In this document: positions 50,649 through 59,783 of the stretch, one piece after another
Layout of the letters: every line of letters starts with the position of its first letter
Position numbering within the stretch: position 1 is the first letter of the stretch
Assembly: GCF_004028155.1 (NCBI RefSeq)
Contig: NZ_SBII01000003.1
Coordinates: forward strand, 310,001-374,000
Length of the DNA: 64,000 nt
Source of the DNA: Flavobacterium cerinum
GTDB lineage: Bacteria > Bacteroidota > Bacteroidia > Flavobacteriales > Flavobacteriaceae
Reading direction: 5' to 3'
Position numbers and translations under genes: made by a program
The notes under the pieces: model-generated
Database searches by the model: none
What the model was told of the DNA's origin: nothing
The model's input: only the letters and a program-made list of their open reading frames with translations

Positions 50649-51182
50649 ATGAAAAAAAGACTTTTAATTCTATTTATTGCACTACTTAGCTTATCTACTA
50701 CTCAATCACAAGTAAATGGTGCTATGGATAAAGCTGTTTTAGAACAGGCTGACGATATGGGTAAAAAATTTATTGCAAAGGACTATGCAGGCTTTTTACT
50801 ATATACACATCCTATAGTTGTTAAGAATATGGGCAACCGGGAAAAAATGCTGGAAGAAACAACAAAGAGTTTTAAGCAGCTTGAAGCAGAGAATATTACT
50901 TTTCTTGCTGTAAAATTTGGCGCACCTTCAAAAATAGTCAAAGTAGACAATGAGATGCAATGTATCATACCACAAATGATCGAAATGAAAGTTCCTGGTG
51001 GAAAACTTACCGCACACACAAGCTTAATTGCTATTTCAAATAATAAAGGGAAAAACTGGTATTTTGTAGATGTATCCAGTAACTCTATGGAAAGCATGAA
51101 GATGCTGCTGCCTACACTAAGCTCAGAATTGGTACTTCCGGAACCACAAGATCCTTCGTTCGAAGAAGATCCGAAACAATAA
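50649..51182 (+). CDS. Hypothetical exported protein
   Basis: 177 residues. Signal peptide 1-20 (MKKRLLILFIALLSLSTTQSQ). The mature part begins VNGAMDKAVLEQADDMGKKFIAKDYAGFLLYTHP, reminiscent of NTF2/SnoaL-like domains (helix then cone of strands: MQCIIPQMIEMKVPGGKLTAHTSLIAIS, WYFVDVSSNSMESM). The tail is acidic. No catalytic motif can be defended. Stand-alone gene. Confidence 0.75.
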   Translation: MKKRLLILFIALLSLSTTQSQVNGAMDKAVLEQADDMGKKFIAKDYAGFLLYTHPIVVKNMGNREKMLEETTKSFKQLEAENITFLAVKFGAPSKIVKVDNEMQCIIPQMIEMKVPGGKLTAHTSLIAISNNKGKNWYFVDVSSNSMESMKMLLPTLSSELVLPEPQDPSFEEDPKQ

Positions 51183-51339
51183 TAATTCTAACATATTTTA
51201 ATAGCTTATCTTAACAGATTAATAATTAAAACCCAAAATAACATTTACTTAATCATAGACAACGCAGTTAAAGATTTTATAAAATAACACTGTACCGCTA
51301 TGGTTTTGAGTAAATTTAATATCCAATAAAAAAACAGCT

Positions 51340-52047
51340 ATGAAAGACCTTAATGAATTTGAACTGCACTACGATCTTGACCAGGAAATGAATGCTCAGG
51401 AACTTGTAGAAATACATATAGGCGATGTAAACCTGCCAACAGGGAAAATCATAGTCTCCGACCCCTTTTTTTCCATGGAACAGCTGCCTTTTTCTCGCAC
51501 TGTACAACCTGATAAATATCCTGTATACATTTACATGGCAGAGATAGATGAACTGCATCACAGGATTGCTTATGCAAAAATAAAATTCAGGCCGGAAGAA
51601 GCTACAAAATGGATATTAGCATTAACCGAAGACCTTACCAAAGAAGAACTGGACGAACTGGATGATGATGAATTCTACGGCTTCCCTGTTGAATCCGGAC
51701 TTGCATGTTTTCTCGATCAGGAAACAAATACAGCTTTTGTAAAGAAAATCGACGAGCTGCAGGAAAAAAATTCTGAAGCCAATTATTATGACGAAGTACT
51801 TGCCGAAGAATTTAAAACTTACTCCGGAAAGAACAAATTTTCAAGAGAATTAGGTGATTGGAATGATCACAGACCTAACAAAGAATCAGACAACAATGTT
51901 ATTATGTTCGCTTCAGGCTGGGGCGACGGCTATTTCCCTACATATTGGGGACTGAATGAAGATGGAGATACTATCGAGCTTGTAATAGATTTTCTTATAA
52001 ACGATTTTGATCCGGAAGGTGAAGACGATAATGAAAGTGAAGACTAA
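51340..52047 (+). CDS. DUF4241 family protein
   Basis: 235 residues. The family ending is clear: IMFASGWGDGYFPTYWGLNEDGDTIELVIDFLI (about 188-220). N-terminal DVNLPTGKIIVSDPFF and VYIYMAEIDELHHRIAYAKIKF are also typical. The tail is very acidic (DFDPEGEDDNESED). DUF4241 proteins occur alone or, in some genomes, as immunity proteins beside toxins; no toxin lies nearby. Function unknown; cytoplasmic. Confidence 0.85.
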   Translation: MKDLNEFELHYDLDQEMNAQELVEIHIGDVNLPTGKIIVSDPFFSMEQLPFSRTVQPDKYPVYIYMAEIDELHHRIAYAKIKFRPEEATKWILALTEDLTKEELDELDDDEFYGFPVESGLACFLDQETNTAFVKKIDELQEKNSEANYYDEVLAEEFKTYSGKNKFSRELGDWNDHRPNKESDNNVIMFASGWGDGYFPTYWGLNEDGDTIELVIDFLINDFDPEGEDDNESED

Positions 52048-52059
52048 TATTAAATTGAA

Positions 52060-52099
52060 CTATTGAGATTTTAGACAGATTATTCTAAAATCTCAATAG
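52060..52099. terminator. Long hairpin between convergent genes
   Basis: 52060-52075 is the exact reverse complement of 52084-52099 (16 bp, 8-nt loop CAGATTAT). It lies between the DUF4241 and birA stops. No T-tract follows on either side, so it may act as an mRNA 3'-end structure instead of a classical terminator. Confidence 0.65.
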
Positions 52100-52112
52100 T
52101 TAATTCTACAAA

Positions 52113-52841
52113 CTAATAAAGCAGCTGTACTTCTTTTATAGAAAAATTGGCTACAGAATCATCTGCAAGCTGCACCTCAAGCGTACCGCTTTTAGATACC
52201 CCTTTTATAATCCCCATAAATTTTTGGCCTTCTTTATCAAAAGGCATTGGAACTCCCATCTTGTAAAGTTTACTATGGTATTTATTCCAAATAAAGTTTG
52301 TATTGCTATTCAATATTCCAGCCACATTACGCCTAAGGTTTTCAACAATACCTGCCATCACGGCATCTTTGTCATACTCCTTACCTGTTACCAGTGATAA
52401 GGATGAAGCTTTAGGCAACTCACCGAAGTCTTTTTGGTTTACATTAAGCCCAATTCCTACTATCGAAAAAATTTCTCCATTATTTTTGATACTGTTTTCA
52501 ATAAGAATGCCCCCTATTTTCTTGTTACCTGCCAAAATGTCGTTAGGCCATTTTATAGAAAGATTAGAAATATTAAAAGATTCTAACCCCTCAATAACAC
52601 TAACTGCAACTGCAGCATTAAGATTAAATATCTCGTTGATTTCCAATAACAAATCTTTAATCAACACACTAAAAGTAAGGTTCTTACCCGGCTCAACATT
52701 CCACTTAGACCCCATTTGTCCGCGGCCTCCTGTTTGATCTTCGGTAACAACAATAGTGAAGTTTTCTACAAATTGAGCAGCTGTTAAACCTTTTAGGTAG
52801 TCGTTTGTAGAGTTAATGGCACTGAGTTTGATAATATTCAT
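52113..52841 (-). CDS. birA: Biotin--[acetyl-CoA-carboxylase] ligase
   Basis: 242 residues, catalytic form without an N-terminal DNA-binding domain. STNDYLKGL near the start, then TEDQTGGRGQMGSKWNVEPGKNLTFSVLI (about 34-62, the biotinyl-AMP loop), SIKWPNDILAGNKKIGGILIEN (about 97-118) and GIGLNVNQ. It attaches biotin to the carboxylase carrier subunit. Without the HTH it cannot be a biotin repressor of the E. coli type. Divergent from rsfS. Confidence 0.95.
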   Translation of the reverse strand: MNIIKLSAINSTNDYLKGLTAAQFVENFTIVVTEDQTGGRGQMGSKWNVEPGKNLTFSVLIKDLLLEINEIFNLNAAVAVSVIEGLESFNISNLSIKWPNDILAGNKKIGGILIENSIKNNGEIFSIVGIGLNVNQKDFGELPKASSLSLVTGKEYDKDAVMAGIVENLRRNVAGILNSNTNFIWNKYHSKLYKMGVPMPFDKEGQKFMGIIKGVSKSGTLEVQLADDSVANFSIKEVQLLY

Positions 52842-52915
52842 TAGAAATAAACCGTGTATTGCTTTTTAATTCCTGTAATCTTGTGTTAAGGTTCAAAAGT
52901 AAATACAAAAAATGA

Positions 52916-52923
52916 TAACTTTG
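52916..52923 (+). promoter_or_regulatory. -7 promoter box of rsfS-ftsH
   Basis: TAACTTTG, exact TAnnTTTG match, 19 bases before the rsfS ATG. Confidence 0.65.
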
Positions 52924-52942
52924 CGAAAACATAAAATTTTAA

Positions 52943-53314
52943 ATGGCTAAGAAAAACATAAGTAACGATGATCTGTTGGCGAATATCATCAAAGGGATTG
53001 AAGAAGTAAAAGGACATGATATTGATATTCTTGACTTAAGGGCAATAGACAATACCGTTTGCGATTATTTTGTAATTTGCAATGGAACATCAAATACTCA
53101 AGTGAACGCAATTGTTCACTCTATTCAAAAAACAGTTTCCAAATCGCTTAAAGACAAGCCTTGGCATGTTGAAGGGACAGAAAATGGCGAATGGGTTCTT
53201 ATGGATTACGTAAACATTGTAGTACATGTTTTCCAAAAACACATTCGTGAATATTACAACATTGAAAGTTTGTGGGGAGATGCCCGTATTACATCGATAG
53301 GAAACAACTATTAA
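52943..53314 (+). CDS. rsfS: Ribosomal silencing factor RsfS
   Basis: 123 residues: IIKGIEEVKGHDIDILDLRAIDNTVCDYFVICNGTSNTQVNAI (about 13-55) and KDKPWHVEGTENGEWVLMDYVNIVVHVF (about 73-100) are diagnostic. RsfS binds L14 and blocks subunit joining under starvation. It is directly followed by ftsH (12 bases), so the two form one operon, a conserved pair in flavobacteria. Confidence 0.96.
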   Translation: MAKKNISNDDLLANIIKGIEEVKGHDIDILDLRAIDNTVCDYFVICNGTSNTQVNAIVHSIQKTVSKSLKDKPWHVEGTENGEWVLMDYVNIVVHVFQKHIREYYNIESLWGDARITSIGNNY

Positions 53315-53326
53315 TCAGAACAATTC

Positions 53327-55252
53327 ATGTCAAAAGATAATAAACCTACTAAGCTCAAAGTTAGCCCGTGGCTCATTTATGGCGGCATTTTGCTTATTTT
53401 CCTGGCAATTAATTTTGTAGCAGGAGGTTCCAGCTGGAACGATCCTAAACCTATTTCGCTTTCTAACTTTTACAAATTTTTAGACCAGGGTGAAGTTAAC
53501 AAAGTTGTATTCAATAAAAGTACAGCAGAAGTTTTCCTTAAACCTGAAGCTTTAAAAGAAAAAGTGCACGAAAAGGTACAAAAAGACATATTTGACAAAC
53601 CAAACAAGGGCCCTCACTACACCGTACAAACAGGTAATAGCGAAGCTTTCCAAAAAAGACTTGATGAAGCCCGCGCTGCTGGTAAAATAAACGACTACGA
53701 TCCTCAACCGGACGGAATTTGGGGTGAACTTTTATTCACTTTGTTACCAATACTTGTATTAGTTGGTTTATGGATCTTCATGATGCGTAGAATGTCAGGT
53801 GGAGGTGCCGGCGGCGGCGGCGGACAGATTTTCAATATTGGAAAATCTAAAGCAAAATTATTTGACGAAAAGAATGATATTAAAGTAACGTTTAAAGATG
53901 TTGCAGGACTTGAAGGGGCTAAAGAAGAGATACAGGAAATTGTAGAATTCCTTAAGACTCCTGAAAAATACACAAGTATTGGTGGAAAAATACCTAAGGG
54001 AGCACTACTGGTAGGTCCTCCGGGAACTGGTAAGACCTTATTAGCTAAAGCTGTAGCCGGCGAAGCTAAAGTGCCTTTCTTTTCGCTATCGGGATCAGAT
54101 TTCGTTGAAATGTTTGTAGGTGTAGGTGCTTCTCGAGTACGTGACCTTTTCAAACAGGCAAAAGAAAAAGCTCCGGCAATTATATTTATTGATGAAATTG
54201 ACGCTGTAGGTCGTGCACGTGGAAAAAATAATTTCTCAGGTTCTAACGATGAACGCGAAAATACCCTTAACCAGCTGCTTACTGAGATGGATGGTTTTGG
54301 AACTAATACAAATGTAATTGTACTTGCTGCAACAAATCGTGCTGACGTACTGGATAAAGCACTTATGCGTGCAGGTCGTTTTGACAGACAAATCTATGTA
54401 GATCTTCCAGACATCAGAGAGCGTAGAGAGATATTTGAAGTACATTTAAAACCACTTAAAAAATCTGAGGAGCTTGATACCGAATTCTTAGCAAAGCAAA
54501 CTCCAGGTTTCTCTGGTGCAGATATTGCTAACGTGTGTAACGAAGCGGCACTTGTTGCTGCGAGAAAAGATAAGAAAATGGTAGACAAACAGGATTTCCT
54601 TGATGCGGTAGACCGTATTGTAGGTGGTCTTGAAAAGAAAAATAAAATTGTTTCTCCTGAAGAGAAAAGAGCAATTGCAATACACGAAGCTGGACATGCT
54701 ACAGTAAGCTGGATGCTTGAACACGCTGCTCCACTAGTTAAAGTTACAATAGTACCACGTGGACAAAGCTTAGGTGCTGCATGGTACCTTCCTGAAGAAA
54801 GACTTATTGTAAGACCAGATCAGATGCTTGACGAAATGTGTGCTACAATGGGAGGACGTGCAGCAGAAAAAGTAATATTCAACAGAATATCTACTGGAGC
54901 ACTTAGTGATCTTGAAAAAGTTACAAAACAAGCTCGTGCAATGGTTACCATTTATGGCCTTAACGAAAAGCTGGGTAATGTTACTTATTACGATTCATCA
55001 GGACAAAGTGAATACAATTTCTCTAAACCATATTCTGAAGATACAGCCAGAATAATTGACAAAGAGATTTCGAACCTTATTGAAGAACAATACCAGCGAG
55101 CTATTGCTTTGTTAGAAGAAAACAGAGACAAATTACTTAAGCTGGCTGACATATTGATCGAAAAAGAAGTTATTTTTAAAGATGACCTTGAAGATATCTT
55201 TGGTAAAAGACCTTTCGATAAATCAGATATTGAAGTAATTACAGAAGCATAA
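53327..55252 (+). CDS. ftsH: ATP-dependent zinc metalloprotease FtsH
   Basis: 641 residues. TM1 (about 15-32), periplasmic part, TM2 (about 139-156), Gly-rich linker ([10 protein letters not shown]), AAA domain with Walker A GPPGTGKT (230-237), Walker B IIFIDEID followed by AVGRARG, and RAGRFDRQ. The zinc site HEAGH is at 453-457 and the protease domain runs to about 610. It degrades misfolded and regulatory membrane and cytosolic proteins. Full length, no defects seen. Confidence 0.98.
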   Translation: MSKDNKPTKLKVSPWLIYGGILLIFLAINFVAGGSSWNDPKPISLSNFYKFLDQGEVNKVVFNKSTAEVFLKPEALKEKVHEKVQKDIFDKPNKGPHYTVQTGNSEAFQKRLDEARAAGKINDYDPQPDGIWGELLFTLLPILVLVGLWIFMMRRMSGGGAGGGGGQIFNIGKSKAKLFDEKNDIKVTFKDVAGLEGAKEEIQEIVEFLKTPEKYTSIGGKIPKGALLVGPPGTGKTLLAKAVAGEAKVPFFSLSGSDFVEMFVGVGASRVRDLFKQAKEKAPAIIFIDEIDAVGRARGKNNFSGSNDERENTLNQLLTEMDGFGTNTNVIVLAATNRADVLDKALMRAGRFDRQIYVDLPDIRERREIFEVHLKPLKKSEELDTEFLAKQTPGFSGADIANVCNEAALVAARKDKKMVDKQDFLDAVDRIVGGLEKKNKIVSPEEKRAIAIHEAGHATVSWMLEHAAPLVKVTIVPRGQSLGAAWYLPEERLIVRPDQMLDEMCATMGGRAAEKVIFNRISTGALSDLEKVTKQARAMVTIYGLNEKLGNVTYYDSSGQSEYNFSKPYSEDTARIIDKEISNLIEEQYQRAIALLEENRDKLLKLADILIEKEVIFKDDLEDIFGKRPFDKSDIEVITEA

Positions 55253-55275
55253 GCAAAAAAAATGCTAATATTTAT

Positions 55276-55317
55276 AAAAATCTTAATTCAATCCACAAAT
55301 TGAATTAAGATTTTTTT
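55276..55317 (+). terminator. ftsH terminator
   Basis: 55276-55291 pairs perfectly over 16 bp with 55300-55315, 8-nt loop, with a T-run at the end of the second arm. Confidence 0.88.
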
Positions 55318-55324
55318 ATCTTTG
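55317..55324 (+). promoter_or_regulatory. -7 promoter box of the LUD-cdsA-psd operon
   Basis: TATCTTTG, exact TAnnTTTG match, starting at the last T of the ftsH terminator and 32 bases before ATG 55357. Confidence 0.62.
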
Positions 55325-55356
55325 AGCATATCTGGAGTAAAAAGGGAATGTAAGGT

Positions 55357-55959
55357 ATGAGTCTTTTTAAGAAAATTTTTGGCACTGGTAATGATGTTTC
55401 ACATGAAGAAAAAAATTCGGACTCGAATCCTTTTCTTCCGGAGCAACAGCTTCCTGTTGACGAACTTTTCATGTTAAATTTCAAAAAAAATGGCGGTAAA
55501 TTTATTTATTGCGATAATCTTACTGAAGTTCATGAACAGTTTTTAAACGTACTTGAAGAGAACGACTGGTTTGAATGTGAAGTGATGTGCCTTGAACCAA
55601 AACTATACAGCCTTCTTGATGAAAATAAGCTAACTTATGCCAAATGTGCAGAAGCTAAGTTTCTTTTAGCTACCTGTGAAAACCTTATTGCAGACGAAGG
55701 TTCCGTTTTATTTTCCTCAAATCAAATTAAGCAGAACAAGCCTAATGAACTTCCCACAAACATTGTAATCTATGCCACTACAAGCCAAATACTTGGTAAC
55801 AAAAGTGATGGATTAAGGGAAATAAAGAAAAAATACGATAGAGACTACCCTACGAATATCACCACAATTAAATATTTTGAAAAAGTAAAAGAAGAAGATT
55901 TTCTGCATTACGGTAGTTCTGCAAAAAATTTATACCTTCTGCTTTTAGAAGACCTGTAG
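55357..55959 (+). CDS. LUD-domain protein (LutC/YkgG-like)
   Basis: 200 residues. The region AEAKFLLATCENLIADEGSVLFSS (about 105-128) and the C-terminal KNLYLLLLEDL resemble the LUD domain (lactate utilisation LutB/LutC superfamily). The N-terminal 60 residues are divergent. No lutAB partners are here; the gene heads an operon with cdsA (1-base gap) and psd, a stable flavobacterial arrangement. Its role with the phospholipid genes is unknown. Confidence 0.8.
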   Translation: MSLFKKIFGTGNDVSHEEKNSDSNPFLPEQQLPVDELFMLNFKKNGGKFIYCDNLTEVHEQFLNVLEENDWFECEVMCLEPKLYSLLDENKLTYAKCAEAKFLLATCENLIADEGSVLFSSNQIKQNKPNELPTNIVIYATTSQILGNKSDGLREIKKKYDRDYPTNITTIKYFEKVKEEDFLHYGSSAKNLYLLLLEDL

Positions 55960-55960
55960 T

Positions 55961-56785
55961 ATGAACGAAAGCATAGTCAGGACACTGTCGGGTATAGTAT
56001 ATATCGTACTTCTATTAAGCGCTACCCTATTTTCACACATAAGTTTTACTATCTTATTTGGAGCATTTTTAGTACTAGCTGTACTGGAGTTTTGCCGACT
56101 CACAAATTTAGATAAAACTATTCCATTACTTATTACCGCGATTGGGTTCTTTCTTTTTGGTTTTTATATAGATAATAGCCTATATACAAATTTAGCCATT
56201 AACTTAGCGGGGCTATTTATATCTGTTTTACTGTTAGGTGACCTCTTTAGCAAAAAAAGAGCTGTCCCAAAAGACAAAAACTCTAAATTAACAGAGCTCA
56301 TTGGCTATGTCATTATACCTTTTCTGCTTATTATTAAACTTCCATTTTTAGAAGGTGCTTACAATCCGTATATCCTAATAGGCAGCTTTATACTTATATG
56401 GACCAATGATACATTTGCATACATTGTAGGCAAAACCATGGGTAAGCACAAACTTTTTGAACGCATTTCCCCCAAAAAAACCATTGAAGGATTTTTAGGC
56501 GGAATGGTTTTTACCCTTATAGGAGCATATATACTTACTCGTTTTGATATTTTTCTAACACCTGTGTTCAGCTCACCATTTGTATGGATGGGAGCAGCAA
56601 TAATCCTTGTGATATTTGGCACTTTAGGTGATTTAGTAGAATCTAAATTTAAGAGGAATGCCGGCGTAAAAGATAGTGGAAATATAATGCCGGGCCACGG
56701 AGGCATTCTTGATAGATTGGATAGTATTATATTTGCAATACCATTTTTATTTTTGTTTTACCAAATCATAAATTATGTTTCATAA
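55961..56785 (+). CDS. cdsA: Phosphatidate cytidylyltransferase
   Basis: 274 residues, about seven to eight transmembrane helices. The signature is SKFKRNAGVKDSGNIMPGHGGILDRLDS (about 227-254). It makes CDP-diacylglycerol from phosphatidate and CTP in the inner membrane, the branch point for phospholipids. Overlaps psd by 11 bases; together they cover part of the path to phosphatidylethanolamine. Confidence 0.96.
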   Translation: MNESIVRTLSGIVYIVLLLSATLFSHISFTILFGAFLVLAVLEFCRLTNLDKTIPLLITAIGFFLFGFYIDNSLYTNLAINLAGLFISVLLLGDLFSKKRAVPKDKNSKLTELIGYVIIPFLLIIKLPFLEGAYNPYILIGSFILIWTNDTFAYIVGKTMGKHKLFERISPKKTIEGFLGGMVFTLIGAYILTRFDIFLTPVFSSPFVWMGAAIILVIFGTLGDLVESKFKRNAGVKDSGNIMPGHGGILDRLDSIIFAIPFLFLFYQIINYVS

Positions 56786-57428
56786 AGAAGGAGCGAAAAT
56801 TATTTTCATAGGACTTACCGTAACTGTAGCGGTAGCATTATTAGCTGAAAAATTCATTGACAGCACAACTCTAAAACTAATTGTACAATTGGTTGCTTTG
56901 GCATTCCTTGTACTTATTCTGCAGTTTTTTAGAAATCCACTACGTATAGTAGATATTAAAGATCACCACATCATTGCACCTGTAGATGGCAAAGTGGTAG
57001 TAATTGAAGAAGTATATGAACCGGAATACTTTAAAGACAAACGCCTTCAGGTATCTATCTTTATGTCTCCCATCAATGTACACGTAACACGTTATCCTTC
57101 AAACGGGCTTATAAAATTTAGTAAATACCATCCTGGTAAATACCTTGTAGCGTGGCATCCAAAAGCGAGTGAAGAAAATGAACGTACCACTGTTGTAATT
57201 GAAAATCCTGTATTTGGAGAAATTCTATACAGACAGATTGCGGGAGCACTTGCCAGACGTATTGTAAACTATGCACGCGAAGGTATGCAGGTAGTACAGG
57301 GTACAGATGCAGGTTTTATTAAATTTGGCTCAAGAGTAGATTTATACTTACCTTTAGGTACAGAGATAAACGTTACGCTAAACCAAAAGGCAATAGGCGG
57401 AAAAACAATAATCGCAACGAAGGCATAA
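56775..57428 (+). CDS. psd: Phosphatidylserine decarboxylase (short PSD-A-like type)
   Basis: 217 residues. Two N-terminal hydrophobic helices (about 7-23 and 30-48), APVDGKVVVIEEVYE (about 70-84), SIFMSPINVHVTRYPSNG (about 96-113), and near the C-terminus GFIKFGSRVDLYLP, where the Gly-Ser bond is the self-cleavage site that produces the pyruvoyl group. It decarboxylates phosphatidylserine to phosphatidylethanolamine, the main membrane lipid. Directly abuts the ACBP gene (stop and start adjacent). Confidence 0.95.
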   Translation: MFHKEGAKIIFIGLTVTVAVALLAEKFIDSTTLKLIVQLVALAFLVLILQFFRNPLRIVDIKDHHIIAPVDGKVVVIEEVYEPEYFKDKRLQVSIFMSPINVHVTRYPSNGLIKFSKYHPGKYLVAWHPKASEENERTTVVIENPVFGEILYRQIAGALARRIVNYAREGMQVVQGTDAGFIKFGSRVDLYLPLGTEINVTLNQKAIGGKTIIATKA

Positions 57429-57692
57429 ATGCAGGAAAAGGATATAGATACCCTGTTTCAGGAAGCTTACGAGAAAGCGTCCAATATGACTGAAGCACTT
57501 CCTCAGGATGTTATGCTCAGGATATATGCGTATTATAAGCAGGCTACATCCGGAACAGCTCACATAAATAACAATCAGCACTTTGATCTTCGAAATGCCT
57601 TTAAAATGAATGCCTGGATGCAGGTGAGGCATTTAACTCCAGACGAAGCAAAGAAACTGTATATCGAGATTATCAATTCAATAATAAAATAA
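57429..57692 (+). CDS. Acyl-CoA-binding protein
   Basis: 87 residues, the size of classical [26 protein letters not shown] (about 23-44) and [30 protein letters not shown] (about 54-83) follow the family pattern, with Tyr and Lys ligands for the CoA phosphate. It buffers and carries acyl-CoA, which fits its place behind cdsA and psd. Bacterial ACBPs are patchily distributed. It starts immediately after the psd stop. Confidence 0.92.
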   Translation: MQEKDIDTLFQEAYEKASNMTEALPQDVMLRIYAYYKQATSGTAHINNNQHFDLRNAFKMNAWMQVRHLTPDEAKKLYIEIINSIIK

Positions 57693-57700
57693 TAATAATT

Positions 57701-58474
57701 ATGAAAAACGTTAGAATTCTACTTTCGGCTTTTGTATTAATGTCTGTTATGCAGTCTTGCAAAGACAAAAATAACCTTGAAGAAGTTGTTGCTGTTCCAG
57801 AACCTCAAAAAATAGAGGCTGCACCACTAGGTAATCCTGACGATGTGAAAGCTGATGAAGGTGCTTTTCAGTTAGCTAAACTAGGCTATGCGTATGATGC
57901 TCTTGCCCCAAATATTGATGCTAAAACAATGGAGATCCATTACTCTAAGCATTATTTAAAATATACAAACGAGCTAAACAAAGCTATAAAAGGTACAGAT
58001 CTTGAGAAAAAAACTATCGAGGAGATATTTGCTACCTTAGATATGGAAAACAAGCCTGTAAGGAATAATGGTGGAGGATACTATAACCATACTATGTTCT
58101 GGGAAGTTATGGCACCTAACGGAGCTACTGCGCCAAAAGGAGCACTAGCTGAAGCAATAAACAAAGACTTTGGTTCTTTCGAAAACTTTAAAACACAGTT
58201 TTCAGAAGCTGCTACTAAACAATTTGGCTCAGGCTGGGCTTGGTTAGTATTAGATAAAACTGGTAAACTTGTAATAGGAAGCACTTCTAATCAAGACAAC
58301 CCATTAATGCCAAATGTTAGTATTTCAGGTAAACCTGTATTAGCACTTGACGTTTGGGAACATGCTTATTACTTAAACTACCAAAACAAAAGACCTGATT
58401 ATATCACAGCATTCTTTAACGTGATAAACTGGGATGTTGTAGGTAAAAAATACGACGCAGCGTTAGTAAAATAA
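57701..58474 (+). CDS. Exported superoxide dismutase lipoprotein (Mn/Fe family)
   Basis: 257 residues. The lipobox SVMQSC puts the lipid anchor at Cys20, followed by a spacer of about 35 residues. The SOD domain (about 57-257) has all four metal ligands: His80, His130, Asp217 and His221. Gly126 in NNGGGYYNH and Gln198 in TSNQDNPL give a Mn-type outer sphere, as opposed to the Fe-type Gln/Ala pair. It would detoxify superoxide in the periplasm or at the surface. The gene follows ACBP by 8 bases. Confidence 0.93.
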   Translation: MKNVRILLSAFVLMSVMQSCKDKNNLEEVVAVPEPQKIEAAPLGNPDDVKADEGAFQLAKLGYAYDALAPNIDAKTMEIHYSKHYLKYTNELNKAIKGTDLEKKTIEEIFATLDMENKPVRNNGGGYYNHTMFWEVMAPNGATAPKGALAEAINKDFGSFENFKTQFSEAATKQFGSGWAWLVLDKTGKLVIGSTSNQDNPLMPNVSISGKPVLALDVWEHAYYLNYQNKRPDYITAFFNVINWDVVGKKYDAALVK

Positions 58475-58495
58475 CAGCCATCAAATAATAGAGAT

Positions 58496-58526
58496 AATCC
58501 GCTTTTTATAAGGCGGATTTTTTTAT
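58496..58526 (+). terminator. Operon terminator after SOD
   Basis: AATCCGC and GCGGATT (with flanking TTT/AAG pairing) form the stem, followed by seven T residues. Confidence 0.85.
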
Positions 58527-58651
58527 GCCTTCTTCCGATTTTCAATTCTTAAAACCAACAAATCGCATAAACTGTTGCCTGTTTAAAAAAAAAGAGCCAT
58601 TTTTGAAAATCTTAAACAATTAAACTAAACATTAACAAACTAAACACTATA

Positions 58652-59737
58652 ATGAAGTACTTATACCCTCTAGCACTGATATTACTATTAGCTTCCTGTC
58701 AAAAAGAAGATAAAAAGGTTATAGACAGAACCAAAACTGACTGGGCTTCTTATGGACTGTTAGGCGATGTTAAAACTGTCTCAACAAAATCATGGCTGGT
58801 GAATGAAAAACTTGAAAAAATAAAACCGCAGCATGAAAATAGTGGTAAACGTGATAACGACATTTCATTTAGCGATGATGGTATGTTGGCTACCGAAAAA
58901 CTCTTTGTAAATAATGCTCCTTTTGAAGAGAATACTTTTAAGGGAAAAGAAAACAAACAGCAATCATTACAATATATTGGCAATAGTGTAGGTATCAAAA
59001 CTGACTATACATGGGATAAAACCGGCAAAAAAAATACATCTATAACAAGACGAAATCCCGACAATACTCAGATTGACCGAATTGAAATGAAATATCAGGG
59101 TAATAAAGTTGCCGAAAAAGTAACATACAATCCTCAAAACAATCCCATAGATAAAGTTACTTATATATATGACAGCAAGGGAAATCTTAACCTTGAGAAC
59201 ATTTATTTGGGAACAGAATATGTACAATACAAAGCCCTATATACATATGATAAGAAAAACAGGATACTATCTGAATCCAGATATGATAAAGATTCGAAAA
59301 TGCAATATCAGACCAGATATACATATGACGGGGATAATCTTATAAAAAAAGAAACTGTTAATGAAAAAGGTGAACCTGAATATGTAGAAAAATTCACTTA
59401 TGATAAAAACAGTAATGTACTTACTCATGAAATATTTGAAAAATTTGAAAATTCAAACATCATCAACACATTCAAATATGACGCAGCTAACAACAAAACA
59501 GAATGGAATGTTAGTAAAAATGGTACTCTTATGGCAAAAGCCCTTTTTACGTTTGACAAATATAAAAATCAAACATCATATACAGCTATAGACGAAGTAT
59601 CAGGTAAAACAATTGAAAAAAGAGAATATATTTTTGAATATGATGCTAAAGGCAACTGGACAAAAAAAACAATAAGAATTAACGATAAACCTCAATTTAT
59701 TGAAGAACGTACAATAACTTATTTCGACGAAGAGTAA
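58652..59737 (+). CDS. Lipoprotein with YD-like repeats
   Basis: 361 residues. The lipobox LLLASC gives an anchor at Cys16. From about 110 onward it is built of roughly 20-25-residue repeats of the type YTYDKKNRILSESRYDKDSK, YTYDGDNLIKKETVNEKGE, FTYDKNSNVLTHEIFE and FKYDAANNKTEWNVSKNG. This resembles RHS/YD repeats or the similar stalk repeats of Bacteroidota lipoproteins. No toxin or sorting domain. Probably an extended beta structure at the periplasm or surface; function unknown. Confidence 0.82.
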   Translation: MKYLYPLALILLLASCQKEDKKVIDRTKTDWASYGLLGDVKTVSTKSWLVNEKLEKIKPQHENSGKRDNDISFSDDGMLATEKLFVNNAPFEENTFKGKENKQQSLQYIGNSVGIKTDYTWDKTGKKNTSITRRNPDNTQIDRIEMKYQGNKVAEKVTYNPQNNPIDKVTYIYDSKGNLNLENIYLGTEYVQYKALYTYDKKNRILSESRYDKDSKMQYQTRYTYDGDNLIKKETVNEKGEPEYVEKFTYDKNSNVLTHEIFEKFENSNIINTFKYDAANNKTEWNVSKNGTLMAKALFTFDKYKNQTSYTAIDEVSGKTIEKREYIFEYDAKGNWTKKTIRINDKPQFIEERTITYFDEE

Positions 59738-59740
59738 AAA

Positions 59741-59770
59741 AAATGCCCCGCCAAAAGCGGGGCATTTTTT
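59741..59770. terminator. Bidirectional terminator
   Basis: AAATGCCCCGC (59741-59751) and GCGGGGCATTT (59757-59767), loop CAAAA, with A- and T-runs on the flanks. Serves the lipoprotein gene and the convergent valS. Confidence 0.93.
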
Positions 59771-59783
59771 TATATAATTTATC

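Noticed and set aside
51340..52047. DUF4241 as an immunity gene of a toxin system
   Set aside because: No toxin, Rhs or polymorphic toxin gene next to it.
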